Below, piece after piece: positions 1 through 7,928 of a stretch of 64,000 nucleotides of DNA (its first letter is position 1; each line of letters starts with the position of its first letter). Made by a program: the position numbers and the translations under genes. Source of the DNA: Boseongicola sp. Its GTDB lineage: Bacteria; Pseudomonadota; Alphaproteobacteria; Rhodobacterales; Rhodobacteraceae. The notes below the pieces were generated by a model that was not told where the DNA came from, ran no database searches, and saw only the letters and a list, made by a program, of their open reading frames with translations. The stretch spans positions 1,187,932 through 1,251,931 of the forward strand of contig CP046179.1 of the NCBI GenBank assembly GCA_014075275.1, in the 5' to 3' direction.

Positions 1-312
1 GGACAGAACCGCTGCATGGGCCGCCTTCACAAGGCTGGATTTCCCCATGCCCCGCGATCCCCAAAGAAGGGCGTTATTGGCGGGAAGCCCTCGGGCGAAC
101 TGCCGGGTGTTTTCCATGAGGATATCGCGCACCCGGTCGATCCCGACCAGAAGCGATACATCGATACGGTTTACTTCTTTAACCGGATCCAGCCGATCGG
201 GTGACACGTGCCAGACAAAGGCGTCTGCGGTGTGGAAGTCTGGTGCCGCCAGTGGCGCAGGTGCCATCCGTTCCAACGCGGCGGCAATGCGGTCCATCGG
301 ATCGTCGATCAC
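1..312 (-). CDS. DUF815-family P-loop ATPase (N-terminal part; gene runs off the window edge)
   Basis: Reading the minus strand from 312 gives an open frame to the window edge (104 codons). A Walker A motif GSRGMGKSS lies near residues 87-95, preceded by a conserved-looking stretch (VNRIDVSLLVGIDRVRD). This matches the DUF815 AAA-like ATPases that commonly follow tatC in Rhodobacteraceae. The GTG start at 312 overlaps the tatC stop (309-311), so translation is probably coupled; an ATG at 297 is an alternative. The C-terminal part, with Walker B, lies outside the window. The cellular role of the family is not established. It is probably the last gene of the tat operon. Confidence 0.8.
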   Translation of the reverse strand, partial: MIDDPMDRIAAALERMAPAPLAAPDFHTADAFVWHVSPDRLDPVKEVNRIDVSLLVGIDRVRDILMENTRQFARGLPANNALLWGSRGMGKSSLVKAAHAAVLS

Positions 313-1274
313 GCCTTTGCATCCTCGTCGCTGGCGTCTTCATCGTCGTCGCCGTAAAGGTCTTCGTCGTCGTCCAGGACACCTTCTTCGCGCAATGTCT
401 CGACACGGATGCGTTCGACCCGTTTCACTAGCTGGATCGAAATTTCATAAAGCCCGTAAACGACCGTAAAGAGAATAACCTGTGTGACCACGTCTGGCGG
501 TGTGATCAGCGCGGCAAGAACAAGAATACCGACCATGGCGTATTTGCGCATATCGGCAAGGCCGCGCGCCGACACCAGACCCGCCTTGCCCATCAGTGTC
601 AGCAGAACCGGAAGCTGAAAACACAGACCAAAGGCCATGATGAAAGTCAGCGAAATGCTTAAGGATTCGTTGACCTTACCAAAGAATGTGATCCGCAGAC
701 CATTTTGCGTTTCCGGAACGACGGCGGCACTTTCCGGCAAATCTTCAACCGCGCCGGACAATAGATTGGCAAAGATCGAGCTGACATCGGCAAAGCCCAG
801 AAAGAAAGACATCGCCAGCGGCGTGACGACAAAATGCGCGAAAGACGCGCCCAATAGGAACATCACCGGCGAGGCAATCAGAAACGGCAGGAACGCGTTT
901 TTCTCGTTGCGATAGAGCCCCGGTGCCACGAACCGCCACATCTGAAAGCCGATCACCGGAAAGGCGAGCGCGAACCCGAACACCATCGAAATGCGGAATA
1001 GCGTGAACAGGTATTCCTGCGGGCTGGTATATTGCAGCGTTGGCGACGGGTCGCCCAGAACGCGCAGGGTTTCTTCGATGGGACGCAGCATGAATTGCAG
1101 CACATGTTCGGCGATGAAATCCCCCTGAATGGGGATGAAAAACACCGATATGCCGATCAAAAGAGCGATGACGGAGCGGATCAACCGTGTCCGCAGTTCG
1201 GCCAAATGCTCGATCAGGGGCGCAGAGCTGTCGTCGATGCCGTCTTCAGGGTCAGGATCGGTCGCGTCGCTCAT
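309..1274 (-). CDS. tatC: Sec-independent protein translocase TatC
   Basis: Inner-membrane core of the twin-arginine translocase, which together with TatB binds RR signal peptides of folded cargo. The 321-residue product has the TatC N-terminal signature (LIEHLAELRTRLIRS near residues 20-34) and about six hydrophobic segments, with the ALAFPVIGFQMWRFVAPGLY block after the first periplasmic loop. It is longer than E. coli TatC because of an extended first periplasmic region and a loop insertion (about residues 175-200), plus an acidic Asp/Glu-rich tail. The ATG start overlaps the tatB stop (ATGA), typical of translational coupling in a tatA-tatB-tatC operon. Confidence 0.96.
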   Translation of the reverse strand: MSDATDPDPEDGIDDSSAPLIEHLAELRTRLIRSVIALLIGISVFFIPIQGDFIAEHVLQFMLRPIEETLRVLGDPSPTLQYTSPQEYLFTLFRISMVFGFALAFPVIGFQMWRFVAPGLYRNEKNAFLPFLIASPVMFLLGASFAHFVVTPLAMSFFLGFADVSSIFANLLSGAVEDLPESAAVVPETQNGLRITFFGKVNESLSISLTFIMAFGLCFQLPVLLTLMGKAGLVSARGLADMRKYAMVGILVLAALITPPDVVTQVILFTVVYGLYEISIQLVKRVERIRVETLREEGVLDDDEDLYGDDDEDASDEDAKA

Positions 1275-1750
1275 GCAGTGTCTCCGGGCTTGGGCGCGTC
1301 AGCTTTCGGGGCGTCCGCATCTGCGGGCGCATCAGCGACCACATCCGGTTCCGGTTTTTTCCACTTGCTTGCCATTGCCTCGGCATTCGCGCGGGCTTTC
1401 TTGGCCGTCTCGGCGCGCTCTTCTGCCAGCTTGGCAGTTTCAGGACCTATGGATTTGGCTTTCTCAGAGGGCTTCGTCGGGTCCCAACTGTCAAACTTGT
1501 CAGCGGCTTCGTTCAAACGATCCAGACCCATCTTCGAGGGCGAAGTCGCGCTCTTCAGATCCGCGGCTACGTCTTTCACGCCGGTTTCATCGGCCGCATC
1601 TTCCATCGCGCGTTGAAACTCGCGCGCCATGCGCTTGATCTTGGCAGTAAACCTGCCAAGTGTCCGGAACATGCCCGGAAGGTCTTTCGGCCCGATGACG
1701 ATCAACGCCACAACGCCAATGACCAGAAGTTCGCTCCAGCCGATGTCCAT
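1271..1750 (-). CDS. tatB: Sec-independent protein translocase TatB
   Basis: TatB partners TatC in the Tat receptor complex. The 159-residue protein starts with a short periplasmic end and one membrane helix (GWSELLVIGVVALIVIGPKD, residues 4-23) containing the diagnostic Glu and the GPKDLP hinge. An amphipathic helix follows (FRTLGRFTAKIKRMAREFQR), then a long Ala/Lys/Pro/Asp-rich soluble tail. Length and domain order fit TatB rather than TatA. It lies between tatA (22-nt gap) and tatC (4-nt overlap). Confidence 0.95.
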   Translation of the reverse strand: MDIGWSELLVIGVVALIVIGPKDLPGMFRTLGRFTAKIKRMAREFQRAMEDAADETGVKDVAADLKSATSPSKMGLDRLNEAADKFDSWDPTKPSEKAKSIGPETAKLAEERAETAKKARANAEAMASKWKKPEPDVVADAPADADAPKADAPKPGDTA

Positions 1751-1772
1751 GGATCAGGTCAGGACAGGTCGC

Positions 1773-1994
1773 TCAGACCTTGTCCTTTTCCTCTTCTTCC
1801 GGAGTCACATCGCGGGCCACTTCAGCGGCTTCGTCTTCAATCTCTTTCTTGCCGTCATCGACGCCTTTCTTGAAGGCGGTGATGCCCTTGCCCACTTCGC
1901 CCATCAAAGACGAGATTTTGCCGCGTCCAAAAAGGACCAGAACGACGATGGCGATCAGCAGAAGGCCGGGAAGGCCGATATTACCAAGTCCCAT
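1773..1994 (-). CDS. tatA: Sec-independent protein translocase TatA
   Basis: Pore-forming subunit of the Tat translocase. The 73-residue product begins MGLGNIGLPGLLLIAIVVLV, one N-terminal membrane helix, followed by the LFGRGKISSLMGEVGKGITA hinge with the FG motif and amphipathic helix, then an acidic tail. The frame stays open further upstream, but the TatA fold begins at the ATG at 1994, preceded by a GGGAGAGA ribosome-binding site on the minus strand. It is the first gene of the tatABC-DUF815 cluster. Confidence 0.95.
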   Translation of the reverse strand: MGLGNIGLPGLLLIAIVVLVLFGRGKISSLMGEVGKGITAFKKGVDDGKKEIEDEAAEVARDVTPEEEEKDKV

Positions 1995-2114
1995 GGTTCT
2001 CTCTCCCAATGTATCCCGGCGTATGTAGGGTCTCGGCGCATGAAGGAAAAGCGCGAAAAACGAACCCATCCTCCGGACTGGTGGAAATGCCGCTATTTTC
2101 CCGGTGCAGAAACA

Positions 2115-2138
2115 CAACTGACAGGTTACTGTCAGTTG
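2115..2138. promoter_or_regulatory. Perfect inverted repeat, candidate operator for the adjacent WYL regulator
   Basis: CAACTGACAG and CTGTCAGTTG form perfect 10-bp arms around a GTTA centre, 46 bp before the start of the gene at 2185. The repeat sits in the 190-bp gap between the divergent tatA and 2185 genes. Because a WYL-type regulator is encoded in the same unit, autoregulation through this site is the simplest reading (inference). No poly-T follows, which argues against a terminator. Confidence 0.6.
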
Positions 2139-2184
2139 GGGTGCCGTAGAAGCGTCGTATTGAAACCCCGAATCGGAGACGAAC

Positions 2185-2559
2185 ATGAGACACCTGCATT
2201 TCACCCCTGCCCCTACGCTGGCCCCGGCGGATGCTGCCCGATCTACCGCCAGTGACGACACGCCCGTGCTGGAATTGGTCCAGTTCCGCCTGAACGCAGG
2301 CACGGAAGACGACGATTTCATCGAAGCCGCGCGTGGCACCGAGGCAATGTTGCGCGCCGGCGGTGCCCTGATCCGGCGCTTTCTGACCAAAGACAGCGAA
2401 GGAACATGGTCGGATGTGATTGAATGGACCTCGATGGAAGCCGCGTTATCCGCAGCAGAAGCAGTGATGCAGGAACCGGATTTCCAACCTTTGATGCAGA
2501 TGATCGATCCCGAAACCGTCAACCTCAGCCACGCACCAATCCTGTGGCGAATGGAGTAA
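2185..2559 (+). CDS. Small dimeric alpha/beta-barrel-like protein, function unknown
   Basis: The 124-residue protein has a Thr/Ala-rich N-terminus followed by a ferredoxin-like alpha/beta pattern (LELVQFRLNAG, then EDDDFIEAARGTEAML, GGALIRRFLTKD, WSDVIEWTSMEAA, DFQPLMQMIDPETV). This resembles the antibiotic-biosynthesis-monooxygenase or DUF1330-type fold; no catalytic residue is evident. It is followed 4 nt later by a WYL regulator, so the two form a small operon behind the inverted repeat at 2115-2138. The fold call is pattern-based. It may be a stress-inducible gene controlled by that regulator. Confidence 0.75.
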   Translation: MRHLHFTPAPTLAPADAARSTASDDTPVLELVQFRLNAGTEDDDFIEAARGTEAMLRAGGALIRRFLTKDSEGTWSDVIEWTSMEAALSAAEAVMQEPDFQPLMQMIDPETVNLSHAPILWRME

Positions 2560-2563
2560 CCGA

Positions 2564-3244
2564 GTGCGTCGCACCGACCGCCTTTTCGAGTTGATCCAGA
2601 TCCTGCGCGACGGGCGATTGCACCGTGGCAAGGATATGGCTGAAAACCTGGGCGTGTCGTTGCGCACGCTTTACCGCGACATGGATACGCTGATCGCCAG
2701 CGGTATCCCCGTCGAAGGTGAACGGGGGCTGGGCTATATGATGACGGCCCCCATCACCTTGCCGCCGCTTAACCTCACTCTGACCGAGCTGGAGGCGCTG
2801 CACCTGGGTCTGACAGTCGTTGCCAAGGCCGCCGATGAAGAACTGCAGGCAGCCGCCGACTCTTTGGCAAAAAAAGTCGATGCCGTTCTGCCCGAAGACC
2901 GGGCCGCCCCAGCTTCGGGCTGGGGGTTCGCCGTCTATCCCTTTGCTGAAGCGGCGCGAGGGTTCGTCCACATGGCTCCGTTACGCGCCGCCATACGATC
3001 ACGACGCAAAGCCCGGATCACCTATACAACTCTTGATGACACACAGACCCAACGCATCGTTCGCCCTTTGCAGATGGAATACTGGGGGCGCGTCTGGACT
3101 CTGACCAGTTGGTGTGAACTCCGCGAGGATTTTCGCGTCTTCCGTGTCGACAGAATACAAACCCTCGACATCACATCAGACACATTCGAAGAAAAACCCG
3201 GTAAAACCCTTGGCGACTACATGGAAATTGCCGAGACCCAATAA
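2564..3244 (+). CDS. YafY/WYL-domain transcriptional regulator
   Basis: The 226-residue protein has an N-terminal DeoR/YafY-type winged helix (MRRTDRLFELIQILRDGRLH, then AENLGVSLRTLYRDMDTLIA) and a central region ending in a WYL-like domain (RKARITYTTLDDTQTQRIVRPLQMEYWGRVWTLTSWCELREDFRVFRVDRI, where the canonical WYL is degenerate). The GTG start at 2564 has GGAG seven bases upstream, inside the end of the previous gene. WYL regulators commonly bind small ligands or nucleic acid. A role in repressing its own operon is inferred from the adjacent inverted repeat. Confidence 0.9.
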   Translation: MRRTDRLFELIQILRDGRLHRGKDMAENLGVSLRTLYRDMDTLIASGIPVEGERGLGYMMTAPITLPPLNLTLTELEALHLGLTVVAKAADEELQAAADSLAKKVDAVLPEDRAAPASGWGFAVYPFAEAARGFVHMAPLRAAIRSRRKARITYTTLDDTQTQRIVRPLQMEYWGRVWTLTSWCELREDFRVFRVDRIQTLDITSDTFEEKPGKTLGDYMEIAETQ

Positions 3245-3253
3245 TGCTTCTTT

Positions 3254-3331
3254 TGTCCTAAAATACTTCGGGGAGTCCCTGCCAGGCAGGGACGGGGCAG
3301 AGCCCCATCTCAAAATCCGTGTCGGATTTTG
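3254..3331. terminator. Triple-hairpin intergenic element between convergent genes
   Basis: Three consecutive hairpins fill the gap between the convergent WYL and ABC genes: GTCCCTGCC/GGCAGGGAC (3275-3293), GGGGC-AGA-GCCCC (3294-3306) and CAAAATCCG-TGT-CGGATTTTG (3311-3331). The left edge carries AAAATACTTCGGGG, shared in inverted or degenerate form with 47794-47912. It probably acts as a bidirectional terminator and belongs to a dispersed repeat family (inference). Confidence 0.65.
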
Positions 3332-3335
3332 ATGC

Positions 3336-4418
3336 CTACTTAGCCCGATAGACGAAACATCGCCCGCGCCGGATCATCAACCACAACCGCGTGCCCGGCT
3401 TAGGCAGGAATACCGACGGTATATTGGCATGCAGGACCGAGCCGTCATGCTCCATTCGAAACTCTACAAGACTTTCGCGGCCCATGAAGCGGCTGCGCAC
3501 AACCTCGCCCATGGCCGGTGTGCCATCTTCTGCTGTAGGGTTCGGGCCACGGCCTTGTCGATCAAAGTCAATGCGCAGGTGCTGAGGGCGAATGACAATC
3601 TCGACCTCGGTGCCATCAGCAAAACCGGGTGCCAGAAACACGCCGAATGGCGTATCGGTCAACGCCCCTTCCACAACACCCCGGATCACATTTATATCGC
3701 TGAAAAAGGCAGCAGCCTCGCGATCGATGGGCGCATTATAGATGTTGTATGGCGCCCCATGCTGCACTATGCGCCCGTCGCGCATCAGCGCGATCTCATC
3801 TGCCATGCGCATGGCCTCATCCGGTTCGTGGGTGACCAACAGAACCGAGGTTTTCTCCACTTTCAGAATATCCAGCGTGTCATCGCGGATGCCATCGCGA
3901 AGTCGATTATCCAGACCCGAAAACGGCTCGTCCATCAGCATGATGGACGGTCGCGGAGCGATAGCGCGCGCCAGCGCCACACGCTGTTGCTCGCCGCCTG
4001 ATAGTTCGTGTGGATAGGCGTCGGCGAAGTCTTCAAGGTGAACGCGCTCCAGCATCTCGCTGACCCGCAACGACTTTTCAGCCTTCAGACCCCGAAGCCC
4101 AAACGCGATATTGTCATGCACAGATAAATGCGGAAACAGCGCGAAATCCTGAAACATCAGGCCGACACCACGTGCCTCTGGCGGCAGATGCGTCGCCCCT
4201 CCAGACAGTAGTTTTCCATTTGCTTTGATCTGTCCGGCATCTTGCCGGTCAACCCCGGCGATCATCCTGAGTGTCGTTGACTTGCCGCATCCTGAAGGCC
4301 CTAAAAGGCACATCACCTGCCCCGGTGCCACAGTCAGCGAAACATTCGACACCACTTCGCGCCCGCCAAAGCGACGGGTCAGCCCCTGAACCATCAGTCC
4401 CGATTGTGTGTCGCTCAA
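3336..4418 (-). CDS. ABC transporter ATP-binding protein, FbpC/PotA-like
   Basis: The 360-residue ATPase has Walker A GPSGCGKST (about 41-49), the signature LSGGEQQRVALARA (about 139), Walker B MLMDEPFSGLD and the switch VTHEPDEAMRMA. A C-terminal TOBE-like regulatory domain follows (VIRPQHLRIDF onward). This architecture belongs to the iron(III)/polyamine/sugar importer ATPases (CUT1/FbpC/PotA group). No permease or binding-protein gene lies next to it, so it must work with components encoded elsewhere. The start is TTG at 4418 with GAGGTGAG about 8 bases upstream; a 10-bp inverted repeat ends directly before that ribosome-binding site. Confidence 0.9.
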   Translation of the reverse strand: MSDTQSGLMVQGLTRRFGGREVVSNVSLTVAPGQVMCLLGPSGCGKSTTLRMIAGVDRQDAGQIKANGKLLSGGATHLPPEARGVGLMFQDFALFPHLSVHDNIAFGLRGLKAEKSLRVSEMLERVHLEDFADAYPHELSGGEQQRVALARAIAPRPSIMLMDEPFSGLDNRLRDGIRDDTLDILKVEKTSVLLVTHEPDEAMRMADEIALMRDGRIVQHGAPYNIYNAPIDREAAAFFSDINVIRGVVEGALTDTPFGVFLAPGFADGTEVEIVIRPQHLRIDFDRQGRGPNPTAEDGTPAMGEVVRSRFMGRESLVEFRMEHDGSVLHANIPSVFLPKPGTRLWLMIRRGRCFVYRAK

Positions 4419-4431
4419 CGCAGCCTCACCT

Positions 4432-4460
4432 CTAATCCCGATAAAACCGGTCGGGATTAG
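4432..4460 (-). promoter_or_regulatory. Perfect 10-bp inverted repeat abutting the ABC ATPase ribosome-binding site
   Basis: CTAATCCCGA (4432-4441) and TCGGGATTAG (4451-4460) are perfect arms around a 9-nt loop. On the minus strand the 3' arm ends immediately before the GAGGTGAG Shine-Dalgarno of the TTG-started ABC gene and begins just after the broken symporter. No T-tract follows. It could be an operator, a leader stem-loop affecting translation, or a weak terminator for the upstream gene. Confidence 0.5.
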
Positions 4461-4475
4461 GGCGAAATAGCAACG

Positions 4476-5667
4476 TCAGGCGTCGCTCGCAACCCCGGCC
4501 ACACGCTTTGTCGCAGTCAGAACCGCCGCAAAGCCGATGCCAAGAACTACTACGCAGATCCAGAAAAGTTGTTCATATTTATGGCCTTCCGGCAGGATCA
4601 TCACCAAAATCTCGGTGTCGCGGGCAAAATAGGCATAGGCGCCAAAGATCGCCGCAGCAAAACTGGTCAGATAGGCCCAGACCGGCACCTGCCGCCGAAG
4701 CCATCGCGCTATCCAATGTCGACAGTGCCGAGATCAAGAGCGACACCAACAATGCCGACCAAACCCAACCGGGGAACATCAGCGCCCATGTGCCCAGAAG
4801 CTGACCTTCGTATTCTGCGCCTAGGATCGAAGCCTGAATACCGAACAGCCCAAATGCGATGAACGACAATGTCGAGATCCAGAAGGTGTGCAGGAAAGAC
4901 CGCCGCGTCGTGACAGGATCGGCCAAAAATCCGCGATCCATCATAACCGGATCGTGGGCCGGATAGCTAAAAACCTGAAGTGCGGCGACTGCCAGCAAAA
5001 TCCATCCATTCGTAGATCCCGAAACCCCCGGCGCCGTAAGAGCCGCCGTCAATGAAAAGTCCGGCGACAAAAGCAGAGCAACAAAAGCCACGCCAAACAC
5101 GACCAGAAACAGGGTCATTTGGGCGACATCCGTCCGCAATGCTGCCGAAAGCCCGCCCCACGCCGAATAGGCCAATCCCAAACCAGCAACCGCCAAAATC
5201 GCAATGGTTCCAGCGCTGGCAGTCTCTGGCAGCAGAGCCGAAAAGATCAGGCTGACAACCAGCAGATTCGAAAAGACCTCGGATAAAAGTCTGAGAGCGA
5301 TAACGATATTATAAGTTCCGGTGCCAGCGCGCCCAAAATTTGCGAACAAATGGTCCTGCACGCTCATTCCGCCCTGTGAGCGAATACGGGCGACGATAAA
5401 TGCGCCAGACAGGAATGACCCATAATAGGCGGCATAGGCCAACGTCCCGGCAATACCGAAGAAATACCCCAAGATTGCGGCGTTCATCAGCGATCGCGCA
5501 AAAATCCACGTGGTTACCTGGCTAAGGACCAAAGTCCAAAGTCCCGGTGCCTTTCCGGCGACATCCCTGCCTCCAAAGAACCCCTCGACTGAAACTCGTC
5601 GCGGCGCCATTGCCAAACTGAGGCCAACGATTGTTGCAAATACAGGAATGGTCCAAAAAGCGGTCAT
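4476..5667 (-). pseudogene. Sodium:solute symporter (SSF) family, frame-disrupted and apparently shortened
   Basis: Reading from an ATG at 5667 (AGGAG eight bases upstream) gives MTAFWTIPVFATIVGLSLAM and a polytopic SSF-like protein with the hallmark SALSTLDSAMAS near residue 320. Immediately after this, near 4690, the frame becomes non-hydrophobic and Cys/Arg-rich and stops at 4579. The other frame restores hydrophobic sequence (PVWAYLTSFAAAIFGAYAYF, ending KRVAGVASDA at 4476). The combined product would be about 400 residues, shorter than the usual 450-550 for SSF transporters, so both a frameshift and a deletion after the LDSA motif are likely. A programmed event is unlikely. A sequencing error would explain the frame but not the length. 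Confidence 0.65.
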
Positions 5668-5712
5668 CTTGTCTGCTCCTGAAAGCACCGGTGTTTTTTG
5701 CAGCTAACAAGC

Positions 5713-5744
5713 AAAAAGCGCCCGGACCAGAGTCCAGGCGCTTT
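5713..5744 (-). terminator. Rho-independent terminator downstream of the 5778-6350 gene
   Basis: On the minus strand AAAGCGCC and GGCGCTTT, reinforced by inner GGAC/GTCC pairs, form a stem followed by a run of T (A-run at 5713-5717 on the plus strand). It lies 33 bases past the lipoprotein-like gene stop and before the symporter start. Confidence 0.8.
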
Positions 5745-5777
5745 AATGCATTGAAATGACGTGCTTGTGAAACCGCG

Positions 5778-6350
5778 TTAGTCAGCCAATACCAGCACTC
5801 CCATTGTTGAGCGCGTGCCAATCGTAACTCCCAAGGCCTCAACAAAAACCATGTCGCCATCGGCTCCCAGAAACAATGCGTCGCCTGTGCCAGTGACCGC
5901 GTCGCTACCTAGCATTCCGCCAAGTGTCACCGCGATGACGTCCGACACTATGCCAGAACCATCCACGGTCACCGTTCCAGCTACCGGAGTGCCGGTAGAT
6001 GCAACAGCTGGATCCGTGCTGCCATCATAGAAAAACCCTGTCGCGTCTCCATCCAGCGTTTCGGTCGCAAAGGTATAGGTCGCCGAAAAGTCGCCGACAT
6101 ATCCGCCAAAGTCTGGGTCCGCGTCGTCCAGAACGATCATGACGCCATCAAAGGTTGCATCTGAAGGTGGTGGAACTGCAATTGGGCCGCTGTCTAGCAA
6201 CGCCAATGTTTTATCACTTAAGTCCAATGTTTCGATGGCCAATGCCAGATAGGCGGGCGGGCCAGCAGGAAGAACCGGCTCCGGATCACCACCTCCGCAG
6301 CCAATAAGAAGTGTCAGCGACGAAACAATCGCAAGTCGAAATTCAGTCAT
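5778..6350 (-). CDS. Lipoprotein with TbpB-like beta-barrel features (paralog A of three)
   Basis: The 190-residue protein begins MTEFRLAIVSSLTLLIGCGGG, a lipoprotein signal with lipobox LIGC and a Gly-rich tether. The rest is rich in Gly, Thr, Asp and Val with alternating beta-strand character. It contains GDFSATYTFATETLDGDATG and FLGADGDMVFVEAL and ends in AD. The same features recur in the genes at 6508 and 7989. The pattern resembles the small eight-stranded barrel domains of transferrin-binding-protein-B-like surface lipoproteins. Function unknown; ligand binding at the cell surface is a guess. A terminator follows at 5713-5744. Confidence 0.8.
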   Translation of the reverse strand: MTEFRLAIVSSLTLLIGCGGGDPEPVLPAGPPAYLALAIETLDLSDKTLALLDSGPIAVPPPSDATFDGVMIVLDDADPDFGGYVGDFSATYTFATETLDGDATGFFYDGSTDPAVASTGTPVAGTVTVDGSGIVSDVIAVTLGGMLGSDAVTGTGDALFLGADGDMVFVEALGVTIGTRSTMGVLVLAD

Positions 6351-6507
6351 GGAATGCCCCTTTAAGTATATCCAGCAGATATGAGGCTAACTCCACACTT
6401 TTTGCAACCCGTTAAGACTTGGCACTCAAATTCAATCAAAGCTGGCAGAAACTTGTGCTACCCCAACGAGCTCCTGAACCTTGTGAACAAAATTGAAAAC
6501 CCACCGC

Positions 6508-7077
6508 TCAATCCGCAATGATTGCCGATAAAAACGTGGTCGTGCTGGTGCCCGACGTTAAGGTGCCGTTGCTCAAAAACATGTCGCCGTCCGCACCAAG
6601 AAAGCTGCCAGTGCCTGAACCGGTGACAATTTCTGTTAGGCTATTTATTTCAAGATTCCCGGCATGCACCAAAAGGACTGAACCTGGTGTCAGTGCGATG
6701 CTACCCGTCGTAATTGACCCGCCAACACTAGTCTGAGGCCCTGTCGGATTTCCATCCGGATCGAACAGACCAACAACGAAATCGGTCGATACGCCGCTAA
6801 TGTTTCCGCTTGCGAAGTTTGCAGTTGCCGTGAAGTCGCCGATATAATGCTCGCCCGTTGTGTCCAAGTTATCGGACAGAACCATAATACCGTTCATCGC
6901 GACACCATCGACACCAGGTAAACTGGCTGACACGGTTAGACCGTCCGACTTCGTAGCGAGGGCAATTGCTTCGGTGACTAAAGGATCGATCAGAAAACTT
7001 CCATCATCTCCCGCACTGCAAGCAGACAAGACAAATACAATAGCCAAGGGGGACAGATTGTTGAGGTGTGGGCGCAA
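6508..7077 (-). CDS. Lipoprotein with TbpB-like beta-barrel features (paralog B of three)
   Basis: With a TTG start at 7077 the protein is 189 residues, matching paralogs A (190) and C (188), and begins with a clean lipoprotein signal (LSPLAIVFVLSAC). GGAG lies seven bases before that TTG. An ATG at 7116 would add 13 Arg-rich residues ahead of the signal. The body contains HYIGDFTATANFASGNISG and GSFLGADGDMFLSNG and ends IIAD, closely parallel to paralogs A and C. It lies 62 bases downstream of the SDR gene on the same strand and may be co-transcribed with it. Confidence 0.78.
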   Translation of the reverse strand: MRPHLNNLSPLAIVFVLSACSAGDDGSFLIDPLVTEAIALATKSDGLTVSASLPGVDGVAMNGIMVLSDNLDTTGEHYIGDFTATANFASGNISGVSTDFVVGLFDPDGNPTGPQTSVGGSITTGSIALTPGSVLLVHAGNLEINSLTEIVTGSGTGSFLGADGDMFLSNGTLTSGTSTTTFLSAIIAD

Positions 7078-7139
7078 GCGAGGTCTCCGTGCTCCTGAAA
7101 AACCAACTCGGATCATTCCATTTAGAGATTAATCTGCGA

Positions 7140-7919
7140 TTAAAACGTCGCGTTTACTCCTCCACCGTCGTGCAGGATGTTCTGGCCGACAATAAAGCCC
7201 GCATGGGTTGAGCATAGAAAGGCGCATGTCGCGCCGAACTCTTGGCGCGTGCCATACCGACGCGCCGGAATTGTTCCTTCGCGTCTGACCCGTGCTTCCT
7301 CGACCGTGATGCCTTCTTTGGAGGCTACCCCGCCATCCAGTGAAACAGCCCGGTCTGTCGCATGAATACCCGGCAGCAAGTTGTTGATGTTCACGCCACT
7401 GGCAGCCACCTGTCGAGACGTGCCAGCGACATAACCTGTCAGCCCCGCACGCGCCGAGTTCGATAAACCAAGCACCGGAATGGGCGATTTCACGGATTGC
7501 GAGGTGATGTTGACCACACGGCCCCAGCCGCGCTCCATCATTCCTGGCACCAGTGCTTTTATCAAAGCGATCGGCGTCAGCATATTGGCGTCCAGTGCGC
7601 GGATAAAATCATCGCGGTCCCAGTCGGTCCACATGCCCGGTGGCGGGCCGCCTGCGTTATTGACCAGAATATCGACGTCACCCGCGACTTTCAAAACCGC
7701 AGCGCGGCCGTCCTCGCTGGTAATATCAGCTGCGACCGTGACGACCTCTACACCGTAGGCGCTGCGAATTTCGGCAGCTGTTGCCTCCAAAGCCTCGGCC
7801 CCGCGCGCATTCAGGATCAGATCAACGCCCGCCTCTGCCAATGCTTCGGCGCACCCGCGCCCCAAACCTTTTGACGACGCACAAACCAGCGCTCGTTTAC
7901 CCTTGATGCCAAGATCCAT
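7140..7919 (-). CDS. Short-chain dehydrogenase/reductase with atypical active site
   Basis: The 259-residue Rossmann protein has a cofactor-binding segment ALVCASSKGLGRGCAEALAE (variant of TGxxxGxG), a VAADITSEDG adenine-contact region, LVNNAGG (NNAG) and a catalytic Ser in VVNITSQS. Where classical SDRs carry YxxxK it reads LGLSNSARAGLTG, so Tyr and Lys are replaced by Ser and Arg. This is seen in the FabG-like SDR subgroup often labelled 3-oxoacyl-ACP reductase-like (cd05344 type). The substrate is unknown. Its Shine-Dalgarno (GGGGAGG, nine bases before the ATG) lies inside the 3' arm of the hairpin at 7929-7955. Confidence 0.9.
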   Translation of the reverse strand: MDLGIKGKRALVCASSKGLGRGCAEALAEAGVDLILNARGAEALEATAAEIRSAYGVEVVTVAADITSEDGRAAVLKVAGDVDILVNNAGGPPPGMWTDWDRDDFIRALDANMLTPIALIKALVPGMMERGWGRVVNITSQSVKSPIPVLGLSNSARAGLTGYVAGTSRQVAASGVNINNLLPGIHATDRAVSLDGGVASKEGITVEEARVRREGTIPARRYGTRQEFGATCAFLCSTHAGFIVGQNILHDGGGVNATF

Positions 7920-7928
7920 GAAATAAAA

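Noticed and set aside
1995-2522. Upstream extension of the tatA frame
   Set aside because: TatA begins at ATG 1994; the extra sequence has no similarity and crosses the divergent operator and gene.
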